From Deinandra increscens subsp. villosa (lineage: Eukaryota > Streptophyta > Magnoliopsida > Asterales > Asteraceae), in assembly GCA_039602395.1 (NCBI GenBank), contig JBCNJP010000017.1, forward strand, positions 18,260,729 to 18,324,728: a stretch of 64,000 nt of DNA, written 5' to 3'. The notes beneath the pieces are model-generated. The model was not told the DNA's origin. It did not search any database and worked only from the letters and a program-made list of their open reading frames with translations. A program made the position numbers and the translations under genes. Below are positions 22,757 through 33,632 of this stretch, piece after piece (within the stretch, counting starts at the first letter, position 1; every line of letters begins with the position of its first letter).

Positions 22757-23832
22757 TCATTTCCTTATAAAGTTATGGATTGCAAAACAAGCAATCACTA
22801 TGTCTCTTTGTATTTTGAATGGAAAAGGGGCCATTTGTTTTAGGATAGGGAATCTTGCCTTCAAAACACCATATGCGCGCTCAATAACATTTCGGAGTTG
22901 TGCGTGAGCATGGTTGAATTTTTCTTCCTTAGTCAATCCACGCTGTCGTCGAAAATCAGCTAACCAGTATCTTGTATTATGGTAAGGAGCCATAAACCCA
23001 CAAGTGTTGGAGTATGCAGCGTCGCAAAGATAATATTTACCTGTAAACGTTAGTATCATAACTATTACACAAAAAAAAAAATAGATAATCAATTACATCA
23101 AAGTTAGGGGATTTTTGTTTAAAAACCTGGTGGGGAGAAAGGAAAGCCAGAAGTCGGATTAAAGGAAACTTCTTTCAAAACTCGTGAATCATGTGCTATG
23201 CCCTCCCATCCAGCCCATACGAAGGTGAATATCATATCAAAATTACAGATTCCCAAGACATTTTGAAAGCAATCGCCTTTCCCTTTGCCCCTATAACGAG
23301 TCTATTGATCGGAAGGTACGATTGCATGTACTAGAGTTCCATCTGCACCTATTGCTCCAGGAAATACTTGTTTTAGCTTTCTATGTCGGTCTGAAGCATC
23401 TGCAATTGGATTAAAAGACGTTGGAACTATAACTTCTCTTGAAAAATTCATCATCGCATTTAGGACCTCGTGAAAACATCTATGAATTGTTTCTGTAGAA
23501 TGTTGGAACCTCCGCTTAACCATTCGCATACGCTCGTTATGTCCTATAACAATCAGAAACATAGCCATCTTTTCTTGAAATGTTATTGACCTACTACTAT
23601 GCAACCAATTTCTTTGGTTAAAATGATTGCACAATAGTACATACGCATCGCGTGACATGCGCATCATCTCAAGACATTGTGTAGAAGAGCCATGCAACAA
23701 TTCTTGTGTGTATTCATGACCAGTCAATGCCGAATTCAGATCTCTTACACCTTCATTCATTGTTGACACTAATAGTAACCAATGCCAACAAAGAAAAAGG
23801 AAAGTTACAATATCCTCGTCATCGGTATCCAT
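22757..23832 (-). pseudogene. Harbinger DDE transposase, broken
   Basis: The transposase would cut and rejoin element ends. Two coding blocks join across an 87-bp phase-1 GT-AG intron (23,041-23,127). The catalytic triad is recognisable: GADGTLVHA (first Asp), IAHDSRVL (second Asp), IERAYGVLK (Glu). Two defects are seen. The residue that family members have between A and D of the first motif is missing, a one-codon deletion beside the catalytic Asp. An in-frame TAG follows VPSDQ at 23,302, where the family usually has a second Gln codon; the frame continues perfectly behind it. The start MDTDDEDIVTF is the first Met of the open frame. The Myb/SANT partner lies upstream on the same strand. Confidence 0.9.
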
Positions 23833-24090
23833 ACGCTACTTGTCACCCAATATTATCAAAACATATAAATAACATTCAATAAATATGTGATACAAATAAC
23901 ATTCATTTAACATGTAATCCAAATATCATTTCATATCATAAACATGATCCCAAAATATATCATCCAAAAGACATCATTCAAAAGACACCTGACAACATCC
24001 CAAAATATATCATTAAAAAAGACAACATCCCAAAATATAAAACCCAAAAGACATCATCCATATCATAAAACCTAAAAGACATCCGCAAAC

Positions 24091-25084
24091 CTAAAATCCG
24101 AACATTCCATACTTCGCTCCTGTCATCTTAACCCATAGCTCACAATGTTCTTCCTCAAGTCCAAGAAACACCTTTCTCATATCAGCACTCTCACCAAATA
24201 ACATAAGCGACGTCTTGAACCTTGCATCTGTTGCTCCCCATCCTAATGTCTTCAACTTCTGCAAGCATTGATTCATATCATTGTGTTTATCAAGCATCAT
24301 ATTTGCCACCTTGGTAATACTATTCCCAACTTCCAAGACCTTTGATTTGAATGTTTCTTTGGCTTTTCCTTTTTTGGGTCGAATTGGTGACTCATCACTA
24401 ACACCTTGACTCGATGATTTTCTTTTAGTTGACCGTTCTGAAAACTCTTCACTACCACCTTGACTTGGTGGTGTTGTTTTGTTCCTTTGACTAACCACAA
24501 GTGGCATTTCATTGTCATCAATGCCCTCAAATGCATTTTCATCAAACACATCTTCAGAATCACGTGGAAGTGCAGAAGATGGACCCCAACTATCAACGCC
24601 AGTTGAAGTAGATCCTTCAAACAATTGAATGCATAACTCGGGATAATCAAGTGGTGTTGTTCTCAAAGATTCTACGTTTTTGTTGGACTACGTGGAAAAA
24701 ATTAAAATTACTATAAGGTTATAGAATATATATATATATATACATGTGTGTGTGTGTAAATTAAAAACGAAATACCTTAATCTCAAGTTGCCATTCCTCT
24801 TCCGATAAGTTAAACATGTTTTTTACAGGGTCATAGACATTGCCAGTTTTGTTCTTAAGCTTTGACCAAGCTGTAAACTTTTTTTTCAAGTAATCATATT
24901 TGTTCTTCATTTGTTTTTTATCCACTTCAAAATCATATTCTTTTTTCATTTTTTCTCCAATTATTCTCCATGAAGACGGCTTTAGAGTCCCACCATGAAG
25001 TGCCACTTCATGAATACATAATTCTAAAAAGGTTTTATCAACTCCTTCTTTCTTCCAATTTGTTCTAAGCTTTTTTGGTTCCAT
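24091..25084 (-). CDS. Harbinger ORF1: Myb/SANT-like DNA-binding protein
   Basis: In PIF/Harbinger systems this partner binds DNA and helps the transposase enter the nucleus and reach the element ends. Exon 1 (24,776-25,084) encodes the trihelix/Myb-SANT-like domain (RTNWKKEGVDKTFLELCIHE, then LKPSSWRIIGEKMKK). An 88-bp intron with GT-AG borders (24,688-24,775, phase 0) joins it to exon 2, which encodes an acidic, Ser-rich linker with a basic nuclear-signal-like stretch (RPKKGKAKE) and a C-terminal segment ending GAKYGMFGF. The joined frame is about 300 codons without a stop, unlike the transposase beside it. The first Met follows a 5' region that is GC-rich on this strand. Confidence 0.8.
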
Positions 25085-25978
25085 TTCCTTTTAACAAACA
25101 AACACCTACCATCAATCATAAACCCATATTCAACAAGTAAAATTCATACAAAAAACAACATCAAAACATTGAGCATCAACCAATTTCTCCATTCACATAT
25201 TCAAAAAAAATCATATAAAACATGTAGCATCAACCAATAAACCATATTAAAGGACCTAATATCATACCACAATCAACAATGATCAAACAATGGCCTAACC
25301 AATATGAAATAAAATAAAACCCCTACATTTTGAGCAAAAATCAAACTAATATCTCAAGTAAATACGACATTAAACAATGATTCATATGCACCAAAAACAC
25401 ACTAAACAATGAATAATAACAGAATAAGAGCATCAAATTAAACCAACAATTAAAAAAACCCTAGATTTTGAGAAAAACAAGCAAAATTTAGGGAAAACTA
25501 TATTCAAGAATGAATAACAAAATTCGAGCATGGATACAACTACAAATGACTGATTTAGAGCATAAAAAAAAACAACAATTTGTAGAAAATCTATAGATTT
25601 CGAACAAAACCCTAAAAAAAACTTACTTGGAGAATTGGGGGGGGGGGGCTGCTGCCGTCACCGGCAAAGGAGGCGCCGCTAGAGAAGGAAGGAACGCCGG
25701 AGAGGAGGCGTTGCGCCGTCGCCGGAGCTGTGGCCGCCGGACAGAATGATTAGACGGAGGGGAGAGGCTGGTGAGCGGCGTAGGAGAGCGAACCTGGGTC
25801 GCGTTCTTTTTTTTTTTTTTTGATTTCTGAATGAAAAAGTAACTCCTTAAACCCTTATTCATTATGTTATTTTTTTAAGAATAAGAGGTAACCAACCAAA
25901 CATCCCTTAATAAAATGTCTGACCGAAAAATACATCCCACTCAGTTTAGACCTCATTAAGAGGTAAACAAACAGCCCC
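25085..25978 (-). other. 5' region of the Harbinger genes
   Basis: Between the Myb/SANT start codon and the right TIR. The outer part (25,630-25,800) is unusually GC-rich for this window, with CCG/GCC words and C-runs, and may hold the promoter and a 5' leader. No further coding domain is visible. Confidence 0.45.
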
Positions 25979-26205
25979 TTAATATAGTAAGCTACCGAAG
26001 GACCTTAATATTGTTGTACTAAGGTTGTATAAATTTGTTTTTGTGTTTTTAAACGTTTATTTCAACAACGATCTTTATTTATTTATTTAATTATTTATTG
26101 TAATTTCTAGCTTCTGATACTTAAAACTAGAGTAAATTACGGATTTCGTCCCTGAGGTTTGCACAAATTCGGATTTCGTCCATAAGTTTCATTTATTACA
26201 GATTT

Positions 26206-26553
26206 TGTTGATACCTGAGATGTGCGTCGTGTGAAGTATCAAGCAATGTATAAGATCAAGTCATTCTAGGTCTGGCCAATCTAGGTCCGAACCTGAAGTT
26301 CGGACTGGCCGAACCTGAGGTTCGGCCGAAGCTCGGCCAGCTGGGTATAAATATACGTTTGGTCTTTGTAATAAAGGGTTCTGAGCTTGTGAGATTTCCT
26401 AAGTGTGTGTCTTCAAGGTGTTTCTCTGTGTTGTGTTTCTGAGTGTTTCACTGGTTGTAATTGTTCATTTTGATCAATAAATCAATCGGTTAATTACGTT
26501 TCGATGTCCGATTAGCTAGATCGAGTAGACGATCCAATGCTCACGCATTTTCA
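26206..26553 (+). repeat. 5' LTR of gag-only element
   Basis: Contains two perfect hairpins (GTCCGAAC/GTTCGGAC at 26,285-26,305 and GGCCGAACC/GGTTCGGCC at 26,307-26,327), then a TATA box (TATAAATATA near 26,346) and AATAAA-like signals (TAATAAAGGG, ATCAATAAATC). The 3' LTR matches except at about three sites (ATGTATAAG/ATGTACAAG, CAAGGTG/CAAGTTG, CTGAGTG/CTGAATG). Confidence 0.93.
26343..26352 (+). promoter_or_regulatory. LTR TATA box
   Basis: GGTATAAATATACG lies about 16 bp after the second hairpin. The relative at 62.8 kb has CTTATAAATAG at the same place, which supports it as the transcription start signal of the element. Confidence 0.65.
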
Positions 26554-26555
26554 AG

Positions 26556-26567
26556 TGGTATCAGAGC
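26556..26567 (+). other. Primer binding site, initiator-Met tRNA
   Basis: TGGTATCAGAGC two bases after the LTR, the standard Copia primer site. Confidence 0.93.
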
Positions 26568-26759
26568 TTTTTGGTTCACTCTACTGATCTGTGGTTGCTA
26601 TTTCCGGATTTTTGAAGCGTTTTTGAAGTTTCTCGAGTTTGTTTTTGTGATTTTCATCATTTCTATCGAGTGTTTGGTGTTAAGCTTGCTTGCAAATCAT
26701 TTTCTATCTGTTTTTCAAACTCACAGTAACAAGTTTCATCAAAATCAGTCCATTTTCGC

Positions 26760-27051
26760 GCGTTTTTGGAAAATGTGTTCGAAGTTCGGAGTTCTCTATT
26801 CAGGCTCGGAGTAACTGCTCCGAACTTTAAGTTCGGTCAGCGTTCGGTGTGTATTCGGTGAGAGTTCGGTCAAAGTTCGGAGTTCAGAGGTGGTTCGGAG
26901 ATAGATCGGAGTTGTTTAGGAGTTCGGCTTGTTGATTCTGATTCGGAGCAGGTTCGGACATAGTTCGGACTTTTGATTTATGTTCGGACAGAGTTCGGAG
27001 GTTGGTGATAGGATCGGAGCAGGTTTGGCCAGCAGATTCAAATTTTCAACG
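26760..27051 (+). repeat. GTTCGG-rich leader
   Basis: The untranslated leader before the gag ATG holds 13 copies of TTCGG, mostly as AGTTCGGA/T, plus several TCGGAG, irregularly spaced by about 10-25 bp. The same feature is present in the second copy (63,360-63,635). Confidence 0.85.
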
Positions 27052-29751
27052 ATGTCGGATTTTCACGCGTTTGCTGCAATGCAAAGTGCCATGCAAACCA
27101 TGCTAAATTTTGACAATGAAATTGGAACAAGTCAGAAAGTTCCCAAATTGTTAAAACTTGAAGATTACTAAAATTGGAAGAAACGATTTTCTGCTTATAT
27201 TAGCACAAATGACATTGATTTATGGATTCCAATTCGAAAGTTGTATGAACGACCAATGGAAGATGGAGATCTTAAAGAAATTCAAGACTTCGATGGTGAT
27301 GAAAGAAAAAGTTATGAGCTTGAAAAGAAAGTTTATGGTTATCTTACTATGGCTTTACCTACTGAATTGCTTCATAATTTAGTACTTGCAAGAAATCTAA
27401 GCAATTGTGGGATGCCTTATCCGCAAGATGTGAAGGAAATGCTGATTATAAGAAGAGTCGAAAGAAAGTCTTGAACAAAGAATTTGACAACTTTCAAAAT
27501 TATGACAATGAAAACATTACTGCTCTAGTTTCAAGATTTTCACATTTGATTAGTGAATTGAAGGTTGTTGGAATTGAAAAATCTGATGCAGATTTAAAGG
27601 AAAAGATCATGGAAGCATTACCTGAAAAGTGGGAAAACTAAGTTTGTTACTCACTCATGACAAGGAGTATTCTACAATGACATTTCACGAGCTTACTGGA
27701 AAACTTCATGCTCGAGAAATGGAAATGTTGAATTCCAAGAAATCAACTGCTACTTTGCAACATCCTGAGTTGTATCATGGTGAGAATACAGCCAGCATGA
27801 ATGCTAAAGCTAAACCAAGTCTCAATTCTGCACCAAGTACAGCTTTCTTGACTGGAATTTCTGATCATTCTGATAACAAATCTTCACAGGGTTGTAGTTT
27901 TACAATTCATACTTCAGCATTGATTGTCACACATGACCAAGATGATTATTATTCTGATTCTAGTTCATATGATGCTGCTGAGTCTGAGAAATTTGAGTCT
28001 AAAATTGAAGCTTTGATGAAAGAAAAAGAATTTCTGATTGATGAAGTCAAAAGAGTTACTGCTGATTTCAAAATGATTAGTTCAGAGTTGGGAATTTCTA
28101 AGGAAAATGAGAAGGAATTGGTTATGAAGAATGAATGTTTGCTTAAAGAGATCAAGACGTTGAATGAAGTTTTGGAAATTTCCAAACAAGAAAAAAAGAA
28201 TGTTGAAGTTGTAAAAGATAAAATTTGTGAAGAAAGATATGAGTTGGTGAAAGAAGTCAAGAACTGGAAGGATGAGGCTGAAGATACTGCTAATGATTTT
28301 CAGAATTTGTTTGATAAATCCAAAGTCAAGCTTGATATGCTTACAAAGAATGTTGAAGAATCAACTGCTAAGATTGAAACATATCAAGTTGACATGGGAA
28401 AGTTGCTGGATGAAAAGCGAGAGTTGGTTCGTGTGAATAAAGTTCAAACTGCAAATTTAGAAATTCAAAAGAGAAATGAGGATAAATTGAAAAAGGAGTT
28501 ACATACAGGACTTGATAATCTTCGCTTACAAAAATTTGAAACTCATAAGGTTGCGAAGCGATTGATTGCTAAAGAAAAGGAATTTGCTGAGGCTCAACAT
28601 AAAATTTCTGATCTGAAAATTCAAGTTCTTGATGCTAATCGATTACTCAACAATGTTTCAAATTCTTAGGTTTTCACAAGCTTCTTAGCTAACGATGAAA
28701 ATTTTGAGAAAATGTTTGATAAGACTGCTTCACCCCCTGCTCATTTCAAAGAAGCTGTCAAAGAAGTGAAGGAACAAGTTAATGAATTTGATTATTCAAA
28801 GGTTTCGTCATCTACTGCTGAGGATGAGAAAGTTGTGCTGAAGAAGAAAAATAAGAAGAATAAGAAAAAGAAGGAAAAGAAATCCGAAGTTTCTCCTGCA
28901 CCAAAGTTTGTATCGGGATCATCATCTGCTGATAATGAAAAGTCGGCTACTTCTACTGACAAGATTCTGTCTCAACCTGAGATTGATGAACATATTTTTT
29001 ATGATCAAAAGAATGTCACTGAAGTAAAAGCTGAGTTTTCTCGTTTAGCAAAGAATGGACATTCTACATCGGAGGTGAAAGGATCTGGAAAGAATATTGG
29101 TTTAGGTTTTCAAGAGAAGAAAGTTGTAGCTGAAGAGTTTCCAGCATCTGAAGCACAAAATTTAAAGAAAATTAAGATGAAGCAAGCGAAGAAAGATGTT
29201 TTTAAAGCTGATAAAGTACTACCTGAGAGATTTTACAAGCTCAAAGGTTCTGAGCAGCTCTTTTCTGACAAGGAATTTCCTCTTCACTGCGTGGATGCTC
29301 GGAAAATTTCTGAAGTATTTGTGAAAGCTGATATTTCTTCTGAAAGTTCTCAATCTCGAAGTCCTACATCCAAATGGGTGCATGATCATCGTCATCAGGT
29401 ATATGACTCTCATTCTGATCATGTTAGAGATATTCATGTGTGTTCTTCACAGGTACATCAAAGATGGGACAAAACAACAAGGATATGTTATATTTGCCGT
29501 GTTCAGGGCATATGGCAAAATATTGTCCATCACCTGCTGATTCACCCCAAAGATTTCACAAGAAATCAGTTTTTGGTAAATCTGCCACACCAAAGTTCTT
29601 TGATGAACAAGGCAGAGTTTTTGATGAAATTAAACCTACATTCTTTCATAAACAAAAACATTTTGTTCCAATGTTTTCAAAGGTTCATAATGTAGGTTCA
29701 TCATCACAGTCACCTGTGATTGTTTTATCAAAAACAGAATTACCAAAATAA
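27052..29751 (+). pseudogene. Copia-type gag of TR-GAG element, broken
   Basis: Begins MSDFHAFAAMQSAMQTMLNF, matching the second copy (MSDFQAFTAI...). The N-terminal half is the UBN2-type gag domain (ERKSYELEKKVYGYLTMAL, LWDALSARCEG-like). The middle (27,630-28,670) is a long Lys/Glu-rich coiled coil, followed by a Lys-rich basic stretch. A CCHC-like knuckle near 29,485-29,530 is split between two frames (ICYIC in one, GHMAKYC in the other). Lesions seen: TAA after KLEDY (27,171), frame shifts near 27,410, 27,640 and 29,500, and TAG at 28,669. No enzyme domain follows. Confidence 0.85.
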
Positions 29752-31504
29752 CAACAATGGAAACCTAAGGAGGTTGCTAAGCAAAATAAGGACACTGGTC
29801 GACCAGAAGCAATTCGCTTCGGGTCATTTATGGACTAATTAGTTTGACCAGTGTGCAGGTACTTCTAGAAGACCTATTGACGATTGCAAAGTTGTTGATG
29901 GAGGAGTACTCTGCTTAAGTTAAATTTCATGATAAATTTTTCTAACCTGCAAATCTTCTGGATTCTAAAATTGCATCGTATCCGTGTTGCTGATCACTTT
30001 ACTTTGTTTACAATGTTTTTCTCAAAAACCCAAAAATAGAGTCTTGTTTTGTGTAAAATGAAAATCCAAAAATAGAGTTTTTCATTTTAAGGGGGAGAAT
30101 TGTAAGTAAGGGGGAGTAATTGGGAAAATGCATGTTATGGGATACATGCCAAATATATAATGAAGGAAGGTGAATACATGCCAAATATAAAAAAAAATTG
30201 TGAGAAATTGATTATTGGGAAATGATGGTACATTGGCTTACGTGTCTGACTCATGAATAGAGTAGATGAAAGGGCCATAAGATCATTGTTTGATATGCTT
30301 GGTAGACTCGGTAAATCAGAAAGTATTCAGATGTGATATTCACTAAATACTAATGCTTGACCATGTGGATAACATCTTGATGCATATTTCATGACACAAA
30401 AAGAAAAATAAGTGTGAAAGTCAAAATGAGAAGTCACTGTGTATACATGTGTTCATTTTGCAAAGATTTAAACTTGTTTGATTTTCTTTATTTTGTCAAA
30501 CGATCGGACTTTCTATGCGTATCGAAAGATCGACCTGATTGTTGTTCGTTTGACGTTCTGCTTTATTTTCTTTGGTGTTTCGTATAACTCATCGGACTTT
30601 CTCTGCGTGTACGGGAGTACCGACCTGATTGTTGTTGGGTTATACAATTTCAACTTGTTTTATTTTCTTTTTTTGTTAAATCCGAGGCCTTATCTGCGTA
30701 TCGAAAGATCGACCTTAAGGTAGACGATTTAACGTTCTTATTTCTTTTTGCATGGAACACAGTTGACTATATCATGAAAATATTATGCATTGTGAAAAAT
30801 CAAAAGTGCTGTCACACAAAAGGAAAAGAAAGAAAAGCTGAAAATGTCTGATTATGTCTGATAGTGTGGGATACACTGGTCAAAGCAAATCTAATCAATA
30901 CATTAACATATCCAAATGTTATGAGTATGATTCTGCCTGAGTTTAAGTTGGACAAATTATATCAGCAATTAACATGACTTATGTGCTTCGATTAATCGAA
31001 ATTGAAGTGCAGTTCAGTGCGTTATGTTCAATATGATCCCATATAGTGATCTTTCTCATACCAAAAATAGTGTTTGATTCTGTGTTGCAATTTCATTTCA
31101 TTTCAGAAAAGAACAAAAAGATTTTCGGTGTGTTTTAGCATAAACTGTCTAAAAGTCAAAAAGATTTTGTTTCTGCTTTATTTTCGATCTGATCATCACG
31201 TGATACAAATCATTTTCAAAATCATATCTTGGAGTCTCGAAGAGACGTTTTGCGCCAAGATTATTTTAAATGTTTGAACAGGTTGCTATGTGCAAGATAT
31301 CACTACTTCAAGTCTTCTGAAGCTGTTGATAAAAGATCAGAGATACTCTACAATGTTATCAGATCAAGCTACGATCGAGTTGAGGAGGAGTTCGTTTGAA
31401 GATTCATTTCATTGAACGAACTGATTCTACACTTGAGGGGGAGCTAGGTTGAAGATACAAAGTTGATAATATTGAAGAGATACTGCACACGACGAGGGGG
31501 AGTT
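29752..31504 (+). other. Non-coding 3' part of TR-GAG element
   Basis: Where pol would be expected there is only non-coding sequence. It has AGGGGGAG words near 30,090-30,115 and 31,435, a tandem repeat at 30,500-30,735, and the terminal purine run GACGAGGGGGAG before the 3' LTR. The repeated purine runs may be old polypurine tracts. Confidence 0.7.
30500..30735 (+). repeat. About 90-bp tandem repeat, 2.7 copies
   Basis: Units start near 30,501, 30,590 and 30,680. Each carries CGGACTTTCTCTGCG, TATCGAAAGATCGACCTGAT and a T-rich TTTATTTTCTTT segment. The inner palindrome TATCGAAAGATCGA changes to TACGGGAGTACCGA in unit 2, keeping pairing potential. Confidence 0.75.
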
Positions 31505-31852
31505 TGTTGATACCTGAGATGTGCGTCGTGTGAAGTATCAAGCAATGTACAAGATCAAGTCATTCTAGGTCTGGCCAATCTAGGTCCGAACCTGAAGTTC
31601 GGACTGGCCGAACCTGAGGTTCGGCCGAAGCTCGGCCAGCTGGGTATAAATATACGTTTGGTCTTTGTAATAAAGGGTTCTGAGCTTGTGAGATTTCCTA
31701 AGTGTGTGTCTTCAAGTTGTTTCTCTGTGTTGTGTTTCTGAATGTTTCACTGGTTGTAATTGTTCATTTTGATCAATAAATCAATCGGTTAATTACGTTT
31801 CGATGTCCGATTAGCTAGATCGAGTAGACGATCCAATGCTCACGCATTTTCA
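31505..31852 (+). repeat. 3' LTR of gag-only element
   Basis: Same length as the 5' LTR and nearly identical to it; followed by the GATTT target duplication. Confidence 0.93.
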
Positions 31853-31857
31853 GATTT

Positions 31858-32546
31858 CATCCTCAAGTTTTGCAAAAAAGTATCGGATTTCGTCCCTGAG
31901 ATGGATGGCCGTTAAAAATTCCTGTTAAGGTAATGTTAAATGACTAATATACCCTTATCTTTAATAATTATCTACATAAAAACTTAAATACTAAACTAAA
32001 ATAAAAAAAATAAAAAACCTAAACTAAATATAAAAACCTAAAATCTAGATCTGGCCGACCACTCGTTCCGCCACATCTCCGGCGTATCATATACATCGAT
32101 TCACTGTAGCCAATAAAACAGCCGGAGCAAAGAGATGATGTCGTTGCCGGAAACCGTTTGCAAGGCAGCCGTTGCCGGAGAACGTGCAGGTCTCCGCCGG
32201 GACAGAATTCCGTCAACAAACACCACCATTTCGTCGTCTCCCATTCCGTCGCCACCCGCCCTTCCTTTTTCCGGATCGTGATCTCGTCCAGATCGCGACC
32301 ACTCGATCGCTCGCGATTTCCGCGTGATTAGTATGCTCTGTTCCATCCGATCTGTGTGACTGATTATGTATCGTTTTCATGAGATCTATACTTCTTCAAG
32401 CAGCATAGATGAACGATTGTTGTTTGAAATTCATTTATGAACAGGCAAAACTGGAGATGGAAGATGCTTGTTTCGATCTGTTCATGGTGCCTGTTTGCGA
32501 GCAGGAAGGCCGATTCCAAAATGGGAATGTTACTCAAGGACTTGCT
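31858..32546. other. Target sequence with GC-rich, exon-like fragments
   Basis: The first part continues the sequence interrupted by the TR-GAG insertion (GGATTTCGTCCCTGAGGTTT words also at 26,145). 32,040-32,350 is much richer in G+C than its surroundings (CCGGAG/GCCG words). 32,430-32,545 has an open frame reading QAKLEMEDACFDLFMVPVCE. These look like pieces of host genes picked up by a transposon, but I cannot name a donor gene. Confidence 0.4.
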
Positions 32547-33632
32547 GATGATCTATGCAACGTTTTCATCTTGTTAAGTGACCTATCTTCATAGCCACTC
32601 TTGTTTTAAGTTAGTAATTGTTTGAGTTAGTTTTTTAGTTAAAAAAATTGGCCCAATTAACTTTTTCTGTTAGTAATTGATTGATTCATAATCAAATACA
32701 AAAAAAAAATAAGAAAAGAACAACAATAAAACATTCATTTGGTTAAAGTAGAGTAGTTATGTAACTCTATTTGTAAGCATATCAGTTCTTAAGCTAATGG
32801 TCGCAGTTTTGAGTCCCCCTTGCTGCCATGTTTTTTAATATTAAAACAACCCATAGTTACCTCAAAAGAAAAACAAAACAAAAAATAATAATGTCACTTG
32901 AAAGATTCGAACCCGCGTGAGTTGTCTAATAGAACCTGAGCTTTACCAATTCATCTAGTTGAAATCATTGTAAGTAATGGAAATTTCATGCATATAATTA
33001 ATCACTGAAATAAAATAAATGGTGCCCCCTCTGAGTCAGGGCCCGAAGCAGTTGTGTTGGCCCTTAGCCGATTAACGTTTTAACATAAATACCCTAACCC
33101 TTTCAATTTGACCGATCTCACATTTAGCGACACACCTTCCTCCCATCTCGTATTTCATATCAACCAAAATCACTAGCAATTCGTTTTCCTAATAGCTAAT
33201 CAAGGTATTTTATTTAATGTAATCATCGTTTTCTTATAGCCTGATGTATATTTGAAGTGTTCATAACAAATGCAAGATATTAGATGATTGGGTCTGAATT
33301 GTTAATTAAGAGCTTCATTAGATGAATTGAGATAAATGAGTAAAACCGTTTGAATCGGTGTGGGTTAAGTTGTTTTACTCATTAGATGCTTGTCACACCC
33401 AATCAAACTAGTACTTATACTAACTAGTTATATTTGGATTTGTCATTTTAGTGATGTGTATTGGTCCTCTAAAGTTTTATATTTTGATTTGATTACATTG
33501 GGTGTTTTCATAATTAGTAATCTGTATTGATTGGTTTTATTGACAAACAACCCAAATTTTAGACCATCATCCTAACATTTATTTTATGCTGTAGGTTCCT
33601 CTTCTAGATCAGACAACGAAACATTACCAAAT
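32547..33632 (+). repeat. Direct repeat A (about 1.08 kb)
   Basis: Nearly identical to 34,601-35,674, and inverted at about 43,290-44,330. It begins GATCTATGCAACGTTTTCAT and ends AGATCAGACAACGAAACAT, where the copies part. It includes tRNA-like segments and no reading frame. Confidence 0.9.
32892..32968 (-). other. tRNA-related relic, possibly SINE-derived
   Basis: On the minus strand: AATTGGTAAAGCTCAGG (A-box-like) followed about 30 nt later by GCGGGTTCGAATCTTTC (B-box consensus GGTTCGA). Both RNA polymerase III boxes are spaced as in a tRNA gene, but cloverleaf pairing is poor, so it is not called as a tRNA gene. Copies lie at about 34,938-35,015 and, inverted, at 43,950-44,018. Confidence 0.45.

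Larger units (their letters stand above)
22328..25978 (-). mobile_element. PIF/Harbinger DNA transposon
   Basis: Inverted ends GGGGCTGTTTGG (left) and CAAACAGCCCC (right) are flanked by TTA on both sides (22,325-22,327 and 25,979-25,981), the 3-bp duplication typical of PIF/Harbinger. It encodes both proteins of the family on the minus strand: a Myb/SANT-like DNA-binding protein and a DDE transposase. The transposase is broken, so the copy is not autonomous, but its structure is complete from end to end. Confidence 0.92.
26206..31852 (+). mobile_element. Gag-only LTR retrotransposon (TR-GAG type, Copia-like)
   Basis: Two 348-bp LTRs (TGTTGATACC...CGCATTTTCA) enclose an iMet-type primer site, a leader, a gag region, 1.7 kb of non-coding sequence and a purine-rich GAGGGGGAG before the 3' LTR. 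GATTT is duplicated at both ends (26,201-26,205 and 31,853-31,857). No protease, integrase, RT or RNase H is found anywhere inside, so it must use enzymes from other elements. Terminal-repeat elements carrying only gag are a described class (TR-GAG). The LTRs differ at three positions that I can see, so the insertion is recent. Confidence 0.92.

Noticed and set aside
27949..28260. 103-codon minus-strand frame inside gag
   Set aside because: It is the mirror of the Lys/Glu-rich coiled coil of gag (Ser/Phe/Leu-rich shadow).
26206..31852. Complete autonomous Copia element
   Set aside because: No protease, integrase, RT or RNase H motif was found in any frame between gag and the 3' LTR.
32892..32968. 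Functional tRNA gene on the minus strand
   Set aside because: A and B boxes are present but acceptor and anticodon stems do not pair convincingly; kept only as a tRNA-related relic.
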